From assembly GCA_030432195.1 (NCBI GenBank), contig JAUIHE010000011.1, positions 1 to 36,302 on the forward strand: 36,302 nt of DNA. Reading direction: 5' to 3'. Origin of the DNA: Alphaproteobacteria bacterium. GTDB lineage: Bacteria; Pseudomonadota; Alphaproteobacteria; UBA7985; JAUIBT01. Below, piece by piece: positions 7,675 through 16,321 of this stretch. The notes under the pieces are model-generated. The model was given only the letters and a program-made list of their open reading frames with translations, searched no databases and was not told where the DNA came from. Each line of letters opens with the position of its first letter. Positions within the stretch are counted from its first letter, which is position 1. A program made the position numbers and the translations under genes.

Positions 7675-8742
7675 TTAGGCCAAAAAGGCAATGCGATCCG
7701 CGGGGAAAGACAGGGCCTGCGCCACTTGGTCCGGTGTCACATCATCGACCTTGCTGGGGTGCCATTTCGGTTGGTGATCCTTATCGACCAGCACCGCGCG
7801 AATACCTTCAAAGAAGTCACTCGGTTGGTTGCGTTTGGGATCAAACAACCATTGGGCGACGTTGAACTCCAACTGTAGGCACTCTTTGAAACTGCGGCCT
7901 TCAGCGTTGCGTTGCAGCGCTAAGGACAGCGCCATGGAGCTGGGGCTTCGGGTCTGCATAACTTCGGCTATGGCCGCCCCTTCGCTGCCTTCCTGAGCCA
8001 GGCGATCAAAGATCTCTGACACGCGATCAGCAGAAAAACAGCGTTGAATCAGCGGCATCTGATCCGCCAAGCCTGAGTCCCCGGCAGCCTCTTTGGGCTC
8101 GCTCAGACGCTCCAGACCGGCTTTGCATCCGTCGGCTTGTGCGACAGAAACAAAGTCAGACAACCTGTCTTGTGGCACATAGTGCGTTGCCAGGCCGACC
8201 GCCAAGGCGTCTGCTGGCGATAGGCGCGCGCCTGTCAAAGCCATGTAGGTGCCGGCTTCGCTTGGCAGATGGCTCAAGAAGTAGGTCGCCCCGACATCAG
8301 GAATAAACCCGATCGCGGTCTCTGGCATGGCAATTTTGGTTGTCTCGCTAACGATGCGTTGATCGGCGTTGATCGCCAACCCCATACCGCCGCCCATGCA
8401 AACCCCGTTCATCAAAACGCTGAAGGGCTTGCTCAGCTCAGAAAGCAGCGCGTTGAGCTGATATTCGTAATAAAAGAAGTCCCGCGTTAGCGGCGAAGTC
8501 TGGCCCTTAGGCGCGGCAATCGCTTCGGCATACAGCGCTTTGACATCCCCGCCTGCGCACAGGCCTTTGTCCAAGCTGCCCACCATCAGGTATTCGCGAA
8601 CGCCCTCGTCTTGCTCCCATGCCAGAAGCTGATCGCGCAAACCAAAGACCATCTCCATGCTCAGCGCGTTCAGAGCCTTGGGGCGTTCAAGTTGCAGCAG
8701 GCCAAGGCCATGGGTCAGTGAAAACGAAAGATGTTCTGTCAT
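7675..8742 (-). CDS. 3-hydroxyisobutyryl-CoA hydrolase (crotonase fold)
   Basis: A 355-residue crotonase-superfamily protein. It has the oxyanion-hole segments CAGGDVKALY (residues 62-71) and GVCMGGGMGLAI (113-124), followed by PETAIGFIPDVGATYFLS with E141 and D149 as the expected catalytic pair. The extended C-terminal domain with FEGIRAVLVDKD...PKW separates the hydrolase (HIBCH) group from simple enoyl-CoA hydratases, which are about 100 residues shorter. The role is valine degradation: release of 3-hydroxyisobutyrate from its CoA ester. I prefer the ATG at 8742; the frame extends to a TTG at 8775, and neither has a strong ribosome site. It is transcribed away from hemB and lies 63 bases upstream of rpiB. 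Confidence 0.9.
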   Translation of the reverse strand: MTEHLSFSLTHGLGLLQLERPKALNALSMEMVFGLRDQLLAWEQDEGVREYLMVGSLDKGLCAGGDVKALYAEAIAAPKGQTSPLTRDFFYYEYQLNALLSELSKPFSVLMNGVCMGGGMGLAINADQRIVSETTKIAMPETAIGFIPDVGATYFLSHLPSEAGTYMALTGARLSPADALAVGLATHYVPQDRLSDFVSVAQADGCKAGLERLSEPKEAAGDSGLADQMPLIQRCFSADRVSEIFDRLAQEGSEGAAIAEVMQTRSPSSMALSLALQRNAEGRSFKECLQLEFNVAQWLFDPKRNQPSDFFEGIRAVLVDKDHQPKWHPSKVDDVTPDQVAQALSFPADRIAFLA

Positions 8743-9149
8743 AGAGGCGAAACTTACAGCAAGGACGAAGGACAAAAGGATTAGCCCCTTGCTTTAGCGC
8801 ATCTGCGCGCTGCTTGGAAATAGGCAAGCTGCCTCAATCCCAAGGAAACTGCAAAGACCGCCAGTCTTGCCTCCCAGTTTTGCCTCCCAGTCTTGCCTCC
8901 CAGTCTTGCCTCCCAGTCTTGCCTCCCAGTCTTGCCCCCCAATCATGCCCCCCAATCATGCCCCCCAGCGATCACCCATGAACCAAGGCGAAAAACGCAC
9001 TTGCGTTAGCCAGACCGAGGCAGGGCGCTCTGCGATCGGCCATTGCGCCAAGCTTTGAAGCTCGCTACATCTTCGGGCAAATAATGCAAGGCTGTTGGTT
9101 TCACCTTAGTTCGCGGCTTTGCCAATGCATGCAGACTGAAGGCTTCCTC
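8743..9149. other. Divergent intergenic region between the hydrolase gene and hemB
   Basis: This must hold the start signals for both the minus-strand hydrolase and plus-strand hemB. Its centre is occupied by a 13-bp tandem repeat. A 63-codon plus-strand frame covering the repeat is an artefact of repeat translation. I see no other gene or terminator. Confidence 0.6.
8862..8965. repeat. 13-bp tandem repeat, eight copies
   Basis: Eight head-to-tail copies of CAGTCTTGCCTCC. Copies 1 and 3-5 are identical, copy 2 differs by one base, and the last three drift to CAGTCTTGCCCCC and then CAATCATGCCCCC twice. The unit is not a multiple of three and has strong C/T bias on the plus strand. There are no spacers, so it is not a CRISPR array. 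Confidence 0.95.
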
Positions 9150-10205
9150 ATGACCGACCGCCCTACCCCGGCCACCGCCGTTTCCCCCGCCAGGACGCTG
9201 GCCAGCAACCGCGCGAGCCTCAGCCAGTTTCCCGCGGTGCGCCTGCGCCGTCGCCGATCGTCGGATTGGATGCGCCGCTTGGTACAAGAAAACCATCTTC
9301 AGGTCAGCGACCTGATTTGGCCGATCTTCGTTCAGGAAGAAAATGGCCGCACGCCGGTTCCAAGTCTGCCGGGCGTTGATCGCATTGGTCCTGATCTTTG
9401 GGTAGAAGTAGCCAGCCAGGCCCAAGCGCTGGGCATTCCCGCCATCGCCTTGTTTCCGGTGGTGCCCGCTCATCGCAAAACGCATGCCTGCGAAGAAGCC
9501 TGGCGCGCGGACAATTTGGTCTGCCAAGCCATGCGCAGCATTCGCGCGGGCGTCAACGGCTTGGGGTTGATTGCCGATGTCGCCCTCGATCCCTATAACG
9601 CGACCGGCCAGGATGGTCTTTTGTCAGAAAGTGGCGAAGTCTTAAACGACGAAACCCTAGAAGCGCTTATCAAGCAGTCTCTGGCACAGGCCGATGCGGG
9701 CGCACACATCTTGGCGCCGTCGGATATGATGGACGGGCGCATTGCTGTTATCCGCGCCGCGCTGGACGAAGCTGGGCACAGTTCTGTGGCGCTCATGTCT
9801 TATGCGGCCAAGTTCGCGTCTGCTTTCTATGGGCCCTTCCGCGATGCGGTCGGCTCGTCAGGCGCGCTGCTGGGAGACAAGAAGACCTATCAGCTCAATC
9901 CGGCCAACGTTCGCGAGGCTGAGTTGGAGGCTCAGTACGATATCGAGGAAGGTGCCGACATGCTGATCGTCAAGCCAGGGCTGCCCTATCTGGATATTCT
10001 GCAACGTATCAGCGCAACCAGCCCTATTCCCGTCTACGCCTACCAAGTCAGCGGCGAGTACGCCATGTTGAAAGCCGCCGCTGCGCAAGGCTGGCTGGAC
10101 GAACAAGCAACAGTTTCGGAAACGCTAATGGCCTTTAAACGCGCAGGAGCCGACGGCATCTGGAGCTATGCAGCCTTAGACCTGGCCCGCTCAATGAAGG
10201 GCTAG
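9150..10205 (+). CDS. hemB: Delta-aminolevulinic acid dehydratase (porphobilinogen synthase)
   Basis: A 351-residue enzyme that condenses two 5-aminolevulinate molecules into porphobilinogen in haem synthesis. Active-site lysines are visible as K221 in SYAAKFASAFYGPF and K275 in ADMLIVKPGLPYLDI. The metal site that is cysteine-rich in zinc-dependent enzymes reads DVALDPYNATGQDG (about residues 143-156) with no cysteine, as in magnesium/potassium-dependent alphaproteobacterial enzymes. The ATG at 9150 is preceded by TGAAGG seven bases upstream. In-frame upstream starts at 9084 and 9129 would add residues not seen in the family. A clear terminator follows, so hemB appears monocistronic. Confidence 0.97.
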   Translation: MTDRPTPATAVSPARTLASNRASLSQFPAVRLRRRRSSDWMRRLVQENHLQVSDLIWPIFVQEENGRTPVPSLPGVDRIGPDLWVEVASQAQALGIPAIALFPVVPAHRKTHACEEAWRADNLVCQAMRSIRAGVNGLGLIADVALDPYNATGQDGLLSESGEVLNDETLEALIKQSLAQADAGAHILAPSDMMDGRIAVIRAALDEAGHSSVALMSYAAKFASAFYGPFRDAVGSSGALLGDKKTYQLNPANVREAELEAQYDIEEGADMLIVKPGLPYLDILQRISATSPIPVYAYQVSGEYAMLKAAAAQGWLDEQATVSETLMAFKRAGADGIWSYAALDLARSMKG

Positions 10206-10242
10206 ACAGGCGGCAAAAGCCGGCCAGTCACCAAACAAGAAA

Positions 10243-10279
10243 AGCCCGCCGGACTCACTGGTCTTGCGGGCTCTTTTTA
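10243..10279 (+). terminator. Rho-independent terminator of hemB
   Basis: AGCCCGC at 10243-10249 pairs with GCGGGCT at 10266-10272 around a 16-base loop, followed by CTTTTTATT. It begins 37 bases after the hemB stop. Confidence 0.85.
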
Positions 10280-10325
10280 TTCATCCGTCTGGGCGCGAGA
10301 CGTAAAGCGGCAAAGGCCTTTGCCG

Positions 10326-10985
10326 CTAGGCGCAAACAAATTCCATGTTTTTACTGCCGTTGGGCATTGAAACAGCGGCTTGGCTGCGGGCGGTCAAGCC
10401 TTGTTCTTGGCACGAAGCCGTTGCCTGCGCGCGGGCCTCTTGTTCGGTCACACTGTCCGCGAAGTTCACATAACCGCGGTTGTCGTTCATGTAGACACGC
10501 AGGTCAGAGCTGTTGGAGCTCAAGCCAACGTCTGTGTTTGAAAACGCACCTGCACCGCCCTTAATTTCAGAACCAGAACCAACAAAGTTCGGCCCTTGGC
10601 TTGCACTCAAGTTGACGTACTGGCCAGGCATGGGGCTCAAACGATAGAGGCCTTCGGGCGATTTTTCCGCCTTCATCCGCTCTCCAGTCGCCGCGTTGTA
10701 GTAGATATGCCCGACTTTCAGCACCTCTTCAGAACGCACAAACGAGCGCTGTCCATTCACATAAGTCGGAAGCAAAATGTGACCAGACTTCTCGGAGAAG
10801 TATATGGGGTCTGGAGCCTCAGCAGGCCTAGCATTGGGATCAATTTTTGAGCGTTCGATCACACGCTCAGCGGTAACGCGGTAAGGATGACGGTTTGCGA
10901 AAGGAGCCTTGGCACCGGGTTTTGGCGCGTATGCTGACGTCGCGACCACCCCTGCCAGCGCCAGAAATATCAGCGCGTATTTCAT
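10326..10985 (-). CDS. Secreted protein of unknown function
   Basis: A 219-residue protein with a clear Sec signal peptide: MKYALIFLALAGVVATSAYA, with cleavage predicted after AYA near residue 20 and no lipobox cysteine. The mature part is polar, with regions rich in Ser, Asn and Gly (SGSEIKGGAGAFSNTDVGLSSNSS). Two cysteines near the C-terminus (ASCQEQG and EFVCA) could form a disulfide. I recognise no domain. The ATG at 10985 follows AGGGT at good spacing. It is probably periplasmic. It lies on the same strand as, and 94 bases downstream of, hflX, but no functional link is evident. Confidence 0.75.
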   Translation of the reverse strand: MKYALIFLALAGVVATSAYAPKPGAKAPFANRHPYRVTAERVIERSKIDPNARPAEAPDPIYFSEKSGHILLPTYVNGQRSFVRSEEVLKVGHIYYNAATGERMKAEKSPEGLYRLSPMPGQYVNLSASQGPNFVGSGSEIKGGAGAFSNTDVGLSSNSSDLRVYMNDNRGYVNFADSVTEQEARAQATASCQEQGLTARSQAAVSMPNGSKNMEFVCA

Positions 10986-11079
10986 AGTATACCCTAAAAA
11001 TCGTACGCATCAGGCAAATACGCCTATGCAAAAGTCTATACGGCAAGGTTTGAGCGTAGAATGAGCCTTTTATATGGCG

Positions 11080-12537
11080 TCAAAGGTAGGAAAGTCTGAT
11101 GCCTGGGCGATGATCTAGCAATTGTTCCAACTGGCCCTGGCCTTTGGCATCGACCTGCCCGGTCAACAACAGCACGGCTTCCTTGTTGGCATCAATTTCC
11201 AAGGCGCCGTCGGGTGCTAGGCTCGCCAAGGTTTCTGCATCTAGGTTGCCGCGCTCGGACACGTTATGAGCAATCTGGTAGACCCGCGCGCGCGCCGCCC
11301 CATCACTGGCGCGCATAACGAGCTGGAAGCGCTTATCTTTGCGCTGAATGCGCGCCTGAATTTCGTCCAGCAGTGCGCCTAACCCCTGGCCGTTGATCGC
11401 CGAGACCGTCAGTAATCCAGCATCGGGCAGGCTCGTGCGTTGAAGCGCGTCGAGGCGGTCAACTTTGTTGCCAACTTCCAGTACGCGATCCTGGCAAGCC
11501 TGCTCGCCTATAAGCTCAAGTAAAATGCTCAAAACATCGCGGCGCTGAGCCCCGGTATTGGGATGACTAAGATCGCGCAAATGCAAAATCAGGTCGGCGT
11601 TCTCCACCTCTTCAAGGGTCGCCTTGAATGCTTCGATCAGTTCGGTCGGCAGATCGGCAACAAAGCCCACCGAGTCCACGAGCATACAAATACTGCCGCC
11701 CGGAAGCTCCAACCGCCGATGCGTCGGGTCAAGCGTGGCAAACAGCATGTCCTTAGCCATGACCCCACCAGTCGTCAGCGCATTGAACAATGTTGACTTG
11801 CCAGCGTTGGTATAGCCGACCAGAACCACCACAGGGTAAGGCGCCCGCTCCCGCGCTTTGCGGTGAAGGGCTCTGGTCTGGCGCACTTTGGCCAGCTCTT
11901 TTTTCAGGCGAATTATTCGGTCGTCGATGCGGCGGCGATCAAGCTCCAGCTGCATTTCGCCCGGACCGCCACGCATGCCCCGCCCGCCCCGTTGGCGATC
12001 GAGCCCGCTCCAAGCCCGCACCAAGCGCGAGCGCTGATAGGTCTGTGCCGCCAGCTCAACTTGCAGCTTGCCTTCGCTGGTCTGCGCGCGCTGTCCAAAA
12101 ATCTCGATAATCAGGCCAACGCGGTCCATGACCTTCAGCCCGATGGCTCTTTCTAAGTTGCGTTGCTGCAAGGGCGTTAGGCCTGCGTTGACGACAACCA
12201 GCTGTGCCCCAGACTCATCGGCCGCTTCTTTAATGGTCTCGACATGACCGCCGCCGAACAAGGTCGCGGCCTTGGGTTTGGTCACACGAAAGGTCAAGCT
12301 TGCGCCCAGCGTCAGGCCCAGAGCATGGCAAAGGCTCTGCGCTTCTTCCAACCGTTCCTCGCTTGAGCGGCTGTCCGGTTCGCTGGGGTTTTGTGCGACC
12401 GGCCCACCGCCGAAAGCCCGCCCGCTGCTCAAAGGCAGACCGTCGGGTTGAACCAAAATTGCCCTGCTGGGGTCGGCCTTGCCCGCAGCTTCGGTGTCAT
12501 TGGGGGCTGAGCCCGGCGCGTCGCTAGCAGGTCGCAT
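11080..12537 (-). CDS. hflX: GTPase HflX
   Basis: A 485-residue ribosome-associated GTPase that splits stalled 70S ribosomes under stress. Domains in order: an unusual low-complexity N-terminal extension (about 60 residues), the HflX N-terminal domain, the glycine-rich RGGRGMRGGPGE linker followed by a coiled segment (DRRRIDDRIIRLKKEL), and the G domain. G1 is GYTNAGKS (residues 241-248), G3 is DSVGF (most homologues have DTVGF) and G4 is NKVD. A C-terminal domain follows. I chose the ATG at 12537; the frame continues to a TTG at 12579. It follows hfq by 107 bases on the same strand, the classic hfq-hflX arrangement. Confidence 0.95.
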   Translation of the reverse strand: MRPASDAPGSAPNDTEAAGKADPSRAILVQPDGLPLSSGRAFGGGPVAQNPSEPDSRSSEERLEEAQSLCHALGLTLGASLTFRVTKPKAATLFGGGHVETIKEAADESGAQLVVVNAGLTPLQQRNLERAIGLKVMDRVGLIIEIFGQRAQTSEGKLQVELAAQTYQRSRLVRAWSGLDRQRGGRGMRGGPGEMQLELDRRRIDDRIIRLKKELAKVRQTRALHRKARERAPYPVVVLVGYTNAGKSTLFNALTTGGVMAKDMLFATLDPTHRRLELPGGSICMLVDSVGFVADLPTELIEAFKATLEEVENADLILHLRDLSHPNTGAQRRDVLSILLELIGEQACQDRVLEVGNKVDRLDALQRTSLPDAGLLTVSAINGQGLGALLDEIQARIQRKDKRFQLVMRASDGAARARVYQIAHNVSERGNLDAETLASLAPDGALEIDANKEAVLLLTGQVDAKGQGQLEQLLDHRPGIRLSYL

Positions 12538-12644
12538 TGGCCCAGCCCGTATATAAATTCGTTGTATCTGAAACGCCAAAGACCGGCGCTTGCGGCATGC
12601 AAGCCCGGCCTAGGTTTCGGCATCGGTTGGAAGCCTGACGATGC

Positions 12645-12887
12645 CTAGTCGTCTTTTTGCTCTTCATGCAAGTTAACTGGTGCGCTGGGCATGACCGTCG
12701 AAATGGCGTGCTTATAGACGAGTTGCACGTGGGTATCGCGGCGCAACAGCACTGAGTAGTTGTCGAACCAGGTCACGATTCCTTGCAGCTTGACGCCATT
12801 GACCAGGAATACGGTGACGGGAATTTTGCCTTTGCGAATGTGATTGAGGAATACGTCTTGGACGTTTTGGCTTTTTTCGGCGGCCAT
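12645..12887 (-). CDS. hfq: RNA chaperone Hfq
   Basis: An 80-residue Sm-like RNA chaperone that pairs small RNAs with mRNAs as a hexamer. The Sm1 motif ([19 protein letters not shown]) and the Sm2 YKHAIST are textbook. The short acidic tail (HEEQKDD) is typical of alphaproteobacterial Hfq. The ATG at 12887 has CTGGAG about nine bases upstream. It lies downstream of the Ldt gene on the same strand after a 226-base leader with two hairpins, and immediately upstream of hflX. Confidence 0.98.
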   Translation of the reverse strand: MAAEKSQNVQDVFLNHIRKGKIPVTVFLVNGVKLQGIVTWFDNYSVLLRRDTHVQLVYKHAISTVMPSAPVNLHEEQKDD

Positions 12888-12941
12888 ATTATTGGACTCC
12901 AGTTTGTTCTTTATTGCGTTTGGTTATTTGTGCTTGGAGGA

Positions 12942-12974
12942 GTCGAGTGGTTCGACTTGAGGGACTATCCTCAA
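12942..12974 (-). promoter_or_regulatory. Two adjacent hairpins in the hfq leader
   Basis: GTCGA...TCGAC (12942-12956) and TTGAGG...CCTCAA (12957-12974) are back-to-back stem-loops about 55-87 bases upstream of the hfq ATG. Hfq autoregulation through its own leader is known in E. coli; that these stems act in that way here is inference. Confidence 0.35.
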
Positions 12975-13012
12975 CCAGACTTAGGAGAGATTGTGGTAAA
13001 AACCAGGGGGGA

Positions 13013-13031
13013 TGTGGATTTCTCCACATTT
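13013..13031 (+). other. Short perfect hairpin ATGTGGA/TCCACAT
   Basis: A 7-bp perfect stem with a four-base loop, followed by TTTT on the plus strand. It lies between the Ldt stop and the hfq leader. It is small for a terminator, and no plus-strand gene precedes it, so its role is unclear. Confidence 0.3.
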
Positions 13032-13065
13032 TGACCCAGATTTCCCGCATGGAGGCACGTTCGAG

Positions 13066-13107
13066 CCCCCAGACAGCCCCCAGACAGTCCCCAGACCGTC
13101 CCCAGGC
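13066..13107. repeat. 11-bp tandem repeat, nearly four copies
   Basis: The units CCCCCAGACAG, CCCCCAGACAG, TCCCCAGACCG and a partial TCCCCAGG follow each other immediately 3' of the Ldt stop codon. It is a short minisatellite similar in flavour to the one before hemB. Confidence 0.75.
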
Positions 13108-13113
13108 CACCCG

Positions 13114-14805
13114 TTAGAGCCCCAATTGAGCGGCCAATTCGGCATCCTTGCCATAGATATCCGGGTAGAGCTTCAGTTCACCACTGGGATCAATCAACGC
13201 GGTATAATAGACCAGATCCACAGCGACAGGCTGTTTGAGCGGTTGAATATGGGTCTTGCCCGAGGCCATCGCCCGCTTGACCTGACTGCGCGACCAGCCC
13301 TGATCTTGCGCAAGCAGCCAGCTCGCCAACTTCTCTGCATCTGCGACCCGCACACAGCCTGAAGAGATCATCCGCACTTTTTCACCGAACAAATCGCGCT
13401 CCGGCGTGTCGTGCAAATAGATGTCTTGCGGATTGGTTAGCGAAAAGCGAACACCGCCCATGGCGTTCTTGGGGCCAGGACGCTGCCGGAAGGTATAGGG
13501 CAAGTTCGACGCTGAATAGCGGTTCCAGTCAATCGAGAGCGGGTCCACCGCTCGCCCCTTGCGGAAAGCCTGCAACCCCATCTTTTCAACCAGAGCCTTG
13601 GCATCGTGCTTGAGCAAAGGCAGCAGATCTTCGCCAGCCGCAACCGGAGGAACGCTCCAGTCCGGGCTAAATTTCAAATTTACGATTCGATCTTGCAAGA
13701 CCGGGGTCGCGCGATCGGGTTGGCCCACGATGACCGGCATTGCCATGACGTGACGCGCACCGTCAAAGACGTCCAAATTGTAGCCTGGCAAGTTCACGCG
13801 CACGCGCCGCCCGCCGACTTGTTCTTGGGCGCTGCGGAAACGATGCATGTTCAACGCGATCAATCGCTTTGCACTGTCATCCATGGGCACGGTGAGCACA
13901 GCTTGGCGCAGACCCTGGAATTGCTTGTCTTGTGGACGCAACCGTTCAAGGGCGGTCGCAAAATTACCCGAGGCCAGCGCCGCTTCCAGCAACTGCAAGC
14001 CGTTTTGAGCGCGCGCGGTCAATCCTTCGCGCAGCTCTGGCAAGAACAAGATCATGCCTTGCGTTAGTGCCAACTCGGTACGCGCCACGGCGTTGAGGGT
14101 GGTCGCGCGCGATAGATCAATGCCTTCCGTAGGCAGATAGCGACGCGGCGGCAGGCCATCCGCCCAAGATTTGGTCAGACTTGCTTGGGCGATCTTGGCT
14201 TCCTTTGACCAAGCCCCGCGGTACCAAATGGGTTGATAGCCATATGTACCATAGAAACGATCCAGGGTTTGCGCCCAATCCGGGTGAGTCTCGGCGCGCT
14301 TGGCGATCAAAGCGCGGACCTGGCGCCCAATGTCCTGACTGCTAAAGCTGGTAGCGGCGCTGGGCGCAGCAAGGTCCATATAGGTCTGCTGTGGGTCGGT
14401 GCTGGGTGTGTAGGTCGTTTGATTCGCGGCAACAGGCGAATAGCTGGCCGATTGAGGGACCTGGCTGAGTTGGTCGCTTGGCTCACCAAAAGAGCCCGCT
14501 GCGCTCTGATTTGTCTCCGGCAGCGGCGGCATGGCGGTCGCGACCGCTCCGGGCGACCCATAGCTTTCATAGCGGGTCACCGTTCTACCCGGCGCCTGAT
14601 ACAGGCCGCGCTGCTCAATCAGTCCGCAACCTGTCACCAGCAGCAGTGCAGTCGCCAGCAGCCAACTACGGCGCAGTCCGCGCGCTGTTGGCCGCGCCTC
14701 TTTGCTCCGGATTGCGGCCCCGAAACCGCGTGAGATGGTTGTGCTGTCGGCGGCAAAAACGGCCAATGCGGGGTCTAAAACGGTGGAAGAAATCCCCAAA
14801 CCCAT
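13114..14805 (-). CDS. L,D-transpeptidase lipoprotein, YcbB/LdtD-like
   Basis: About 563 residues. The product has a lipoprotein-type signal (SWLLATALLLVTGC, lipobox Cys60 from this start), a Ser/Gln/Pro-rich linker, a YcbB-like scaffold region (FYGTYGYQPIWYRGAW) and a C-terminal YkuD catalytic domain. The last contains IYLHDTP and the nucleophile motif SSGCVRV (C484). Such enzymes make 3-3 peptidoglycan cross-links or attach outer-membrane proteins to peptidoglycan. The start is uncertain. ATGs at 14805 and 14850 both leave a long polar stretch before the signal, and the open frame continues to 15186. A membrane-anchored rather than cleaved form is therefore possible. It diverges from an OmpA-domain lipoprotein gene. 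Confidence 0.9.
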   Translation of the reverse strand: MGLGISSTVLDPALAVFAADSTTISRGFGAAIRSKEARPTARGLRRSWLLATALLLVTGCGLIEQRGLYQAPGRTVTRYESYGSPGAVATAMPPLPETNQSAAGSFGEPSDQLSQVPQSASYSPVAANQTTYTPSTDPQQTYMDLAAPSAATSFSSQDIGRQVRALIAKRAETHPDWAQTLDRFYGTYGYQPIWYRGAWSKEAKIAQASLTKSWADGLPPRRYLPTEGIDLSRATTLNAVARTELALTQGMILFLPELREGLTARAQNGLQLLEAALASGNFATALERLRPQDKQFQGLRQAVLTVPMDDSAKRLIALNMHRFRSAQEQVGGRRVRVNLPGYNLDVFDGARHVMAMPVIVGQPDRATPVLQDRIVNLKFSPDWSVPPVAAGEDLLPLLKHDAKALVEKMGLQAFRKGRAVDPLSIDWNRYSASNLPYTFRQRPGPKNAMGGVRFSLTNPQDIYLHDTPERDLFGEKVRMISSGCVRVADAEKLASWLLAQDQGWSRSQVKRAMASGKTHIQPLKQPVAVDLVYYTALIDPSGELKLYPDIYGKDAELAAQLGL

Positions 14806-15246
14806 GAATTTTCTCAAAATGGCATTAATAAATCCCGTTCTCAGTCGCATAGCAATTCGACCAGAACGAGGCCAGCCGGTCCTGCATTGAGAAGGGATAG
14901 CCTCATTTGCGGTGGCTTTGTGACGCCAATTGTTGATCGGTCCGCTGCTAGCAACCCATCCAAATACTGTGTCTTTGCCTCGCGGCGCGGAATCCGGCGA
15001 TTTCCTTAAAGTTGAGCAACTAGCGAAAAGCGATAAACCGAAAATGGCTCGTTTTCGGTTGAGATTTCGCAGCAAGCACCAACCAAAGGTTGCATTTTGC
15101 AATTTACTATGCAAATTCAGAGCAAATCCATGTGGACAAACGCGATTAGCTCTGCGGCGAGCCCCCCAAGCAGTCAAGGATGACATCAGTCGGACGGGGA
15201 CCTATTTACCGCCTCTGTCCATATTTCGGTTTAGGAGACGACATTA
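14806..15246. other. Divergent promoter region of ldt and the OmpA-domain lipoprotein
   Basis: Apart from uncertainty over the ldt start, nothing here looks coding. The stretch 15040-15130 is AT-richer and carries TTTGCA at 15096-15101 and TGCAAA at 15110-15115, an inverted repeat with an eight-base spacer that could be an operator. I cannot pick promoters with confidence. Confidence 0.45.
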
Positions 15247-16275
15247 ATGCGCTTTGGATTGTTAGCAGTTCCCGCGGTGGTGGTCTTGGGGCTTTCGGCG
15301 TGTCAACCGCTGGAAAGCGCAGACACAGTTGAGACCGCGGCAGTCGCCGTGCCGGTACATGACGGCATTTGTACCCCTCGTGTAGTTCAGGCTCAGCCTA
15401 ACTTGCCCCCTCAGACAATTATGGACGACCCTGATTGTGCGCCAGCGACCGTTGTTGCGCCCATCCAATCGGTTGCCGCTTATTCGACAGAGCCCCTGGT
15501 GACCATCAGCGGTGACGTGGCCTTTGACGTGGATAGCGCCACCATCAAGACCCGCTTCAAGAGCGAGTTGGATGACATCGCTGCTCGCCTCATGTCTTCA
15601 GGCGGTACGTCCTTCACGATTGTTGGTCACACCGATATCCGCGGTTCAGAAGACTATAACCAGAAGCTTTCTGAAAAGCGCGCCCGCGCTGTTGCGGACT
15701 ACTTGGTTGCTCGCGGCGTCCCGCGTGCCTACCTGCAAGTGCGCGGCGATGGCGAGACCAGCCCCATTGATCCAGGCTTTAGCGATGAAGCCCACCGTCG
15801 CAACCGTCGCGTAGAAATCATCGGCACCGGCGGCGCAAGCTTCAGCGGTGCGAACTACCAGCAACAGCTACCAGTTGGCGCTCAGGGCTACAGCTACACC
15901 CAGGCTGCGCCGCGCTATTCTTACGGTGCGGCACCGGCCGGTGGCATTCCTGTTGCGCCCGTGCCTGCTCAAATGCAGCCCGGCTCTCCGGCGATCACCA
16001 ACTACACGCAAGCACCGAACGGCGGCTACGTAGCACCTGGCTATGGCGCAGCACCTGGCTACCCGCCAGCATACGGTGCGGCACCGGCCTACGGCGCAGC
16101 ACCAACTTGCGGTGCATACCCACTGCAGCCCTGCCCGCAGCCAGCACCTTATGCCTACCCCTACCAGCCTGCACCGCAGACTTCACAGGCGGCACCTACG
16201 CAGCAGCCCGTGACCAACGCAAATGGCACCCAACTGCGTTCAACCTACGGCACCTTCAACGGTAACAACGTTTAA
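15247..16275 (+). CDS. OmpA-domain lipoprotein (Pal-like) with Tyr/Gly/Ala/Pro-rich tail
   Basis: A 342-residue outer-membrane lipoprotein. The signal ends in the lipobox LSAC with Cys19. An OmpA_C peptidoglycan-binding domain follows at about residues 85-192, shown by VAFDVDSATI, VGHTDIRGSEDYNQKLSEKRA, LQVRGDGE and RRNRRVEI. The last 140 residues are low-complexity with repeated YGAAP/PGYGAAP units and are unusual for Pal, which normally ends at the OmpA domain. The ATG at 15247 follows TAGGAGAC. It probably anchors the outer membrane to peptidoglycan. It diverges from an L,D-transpeptidase, a class of enzyme known in some alphaproteobacteria to link outer-membrane proteins to peptidoglycan. 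A strong terminator follows. Confidence 0.93.
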   Translation: MRFGLLAVPAVVVLGLSACQPLESADTVETAAVAVPVHDGICTPRVVQAQPNLPPQTIMDDPDCAPATVVAPIQSVAAYSTEPLVTISGDVAFDVDSATIKTRFKSELDDIAARLMSSGGTSFTIVGHTDIRGSEDYNQKLSEKRARAVADYLVARGVPRAYLQVRGDGETSPIDPGFSDEAHRRNRRVEIIGTGGASFSGANYQQQLPVGAQGYSYTQAAPRYSYGAAPAGGIPVAPVPAQMQPGSPAITNYTQAPNGGYVAPGYGAAPGYPPAYGAAPAYGAAPTCGAYPLQPCPQPAPYAYPYQPAPQTSQAAPTQQPVTNANGTQLRSTYGTFNGNNV

Positions 16276-16321
16276 AGCCCAAGCTAAGCGCGGCGAACAT
16301 TCGGCCCCGCGATAAAGACAG

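Noticed and set aside
8862-8965. Possible CRISPR array
   Set aside because: Units are 13 bp and directly abutting, without spacers, and no cas genes are present.
8867-9058. 63-codon frame across the 13-bp repeat
   Set aside because: Its residues are just the repeat read in rotating frames, with no ribosome site; not a gene.
13013-13031. DnaA-box or origin element
   Set aside because: The TGTGGA/TCCACA halves resemble a DnaA box, but there is only one palindrome, no cluster of boxes and no dnaA or dnaN nearby.
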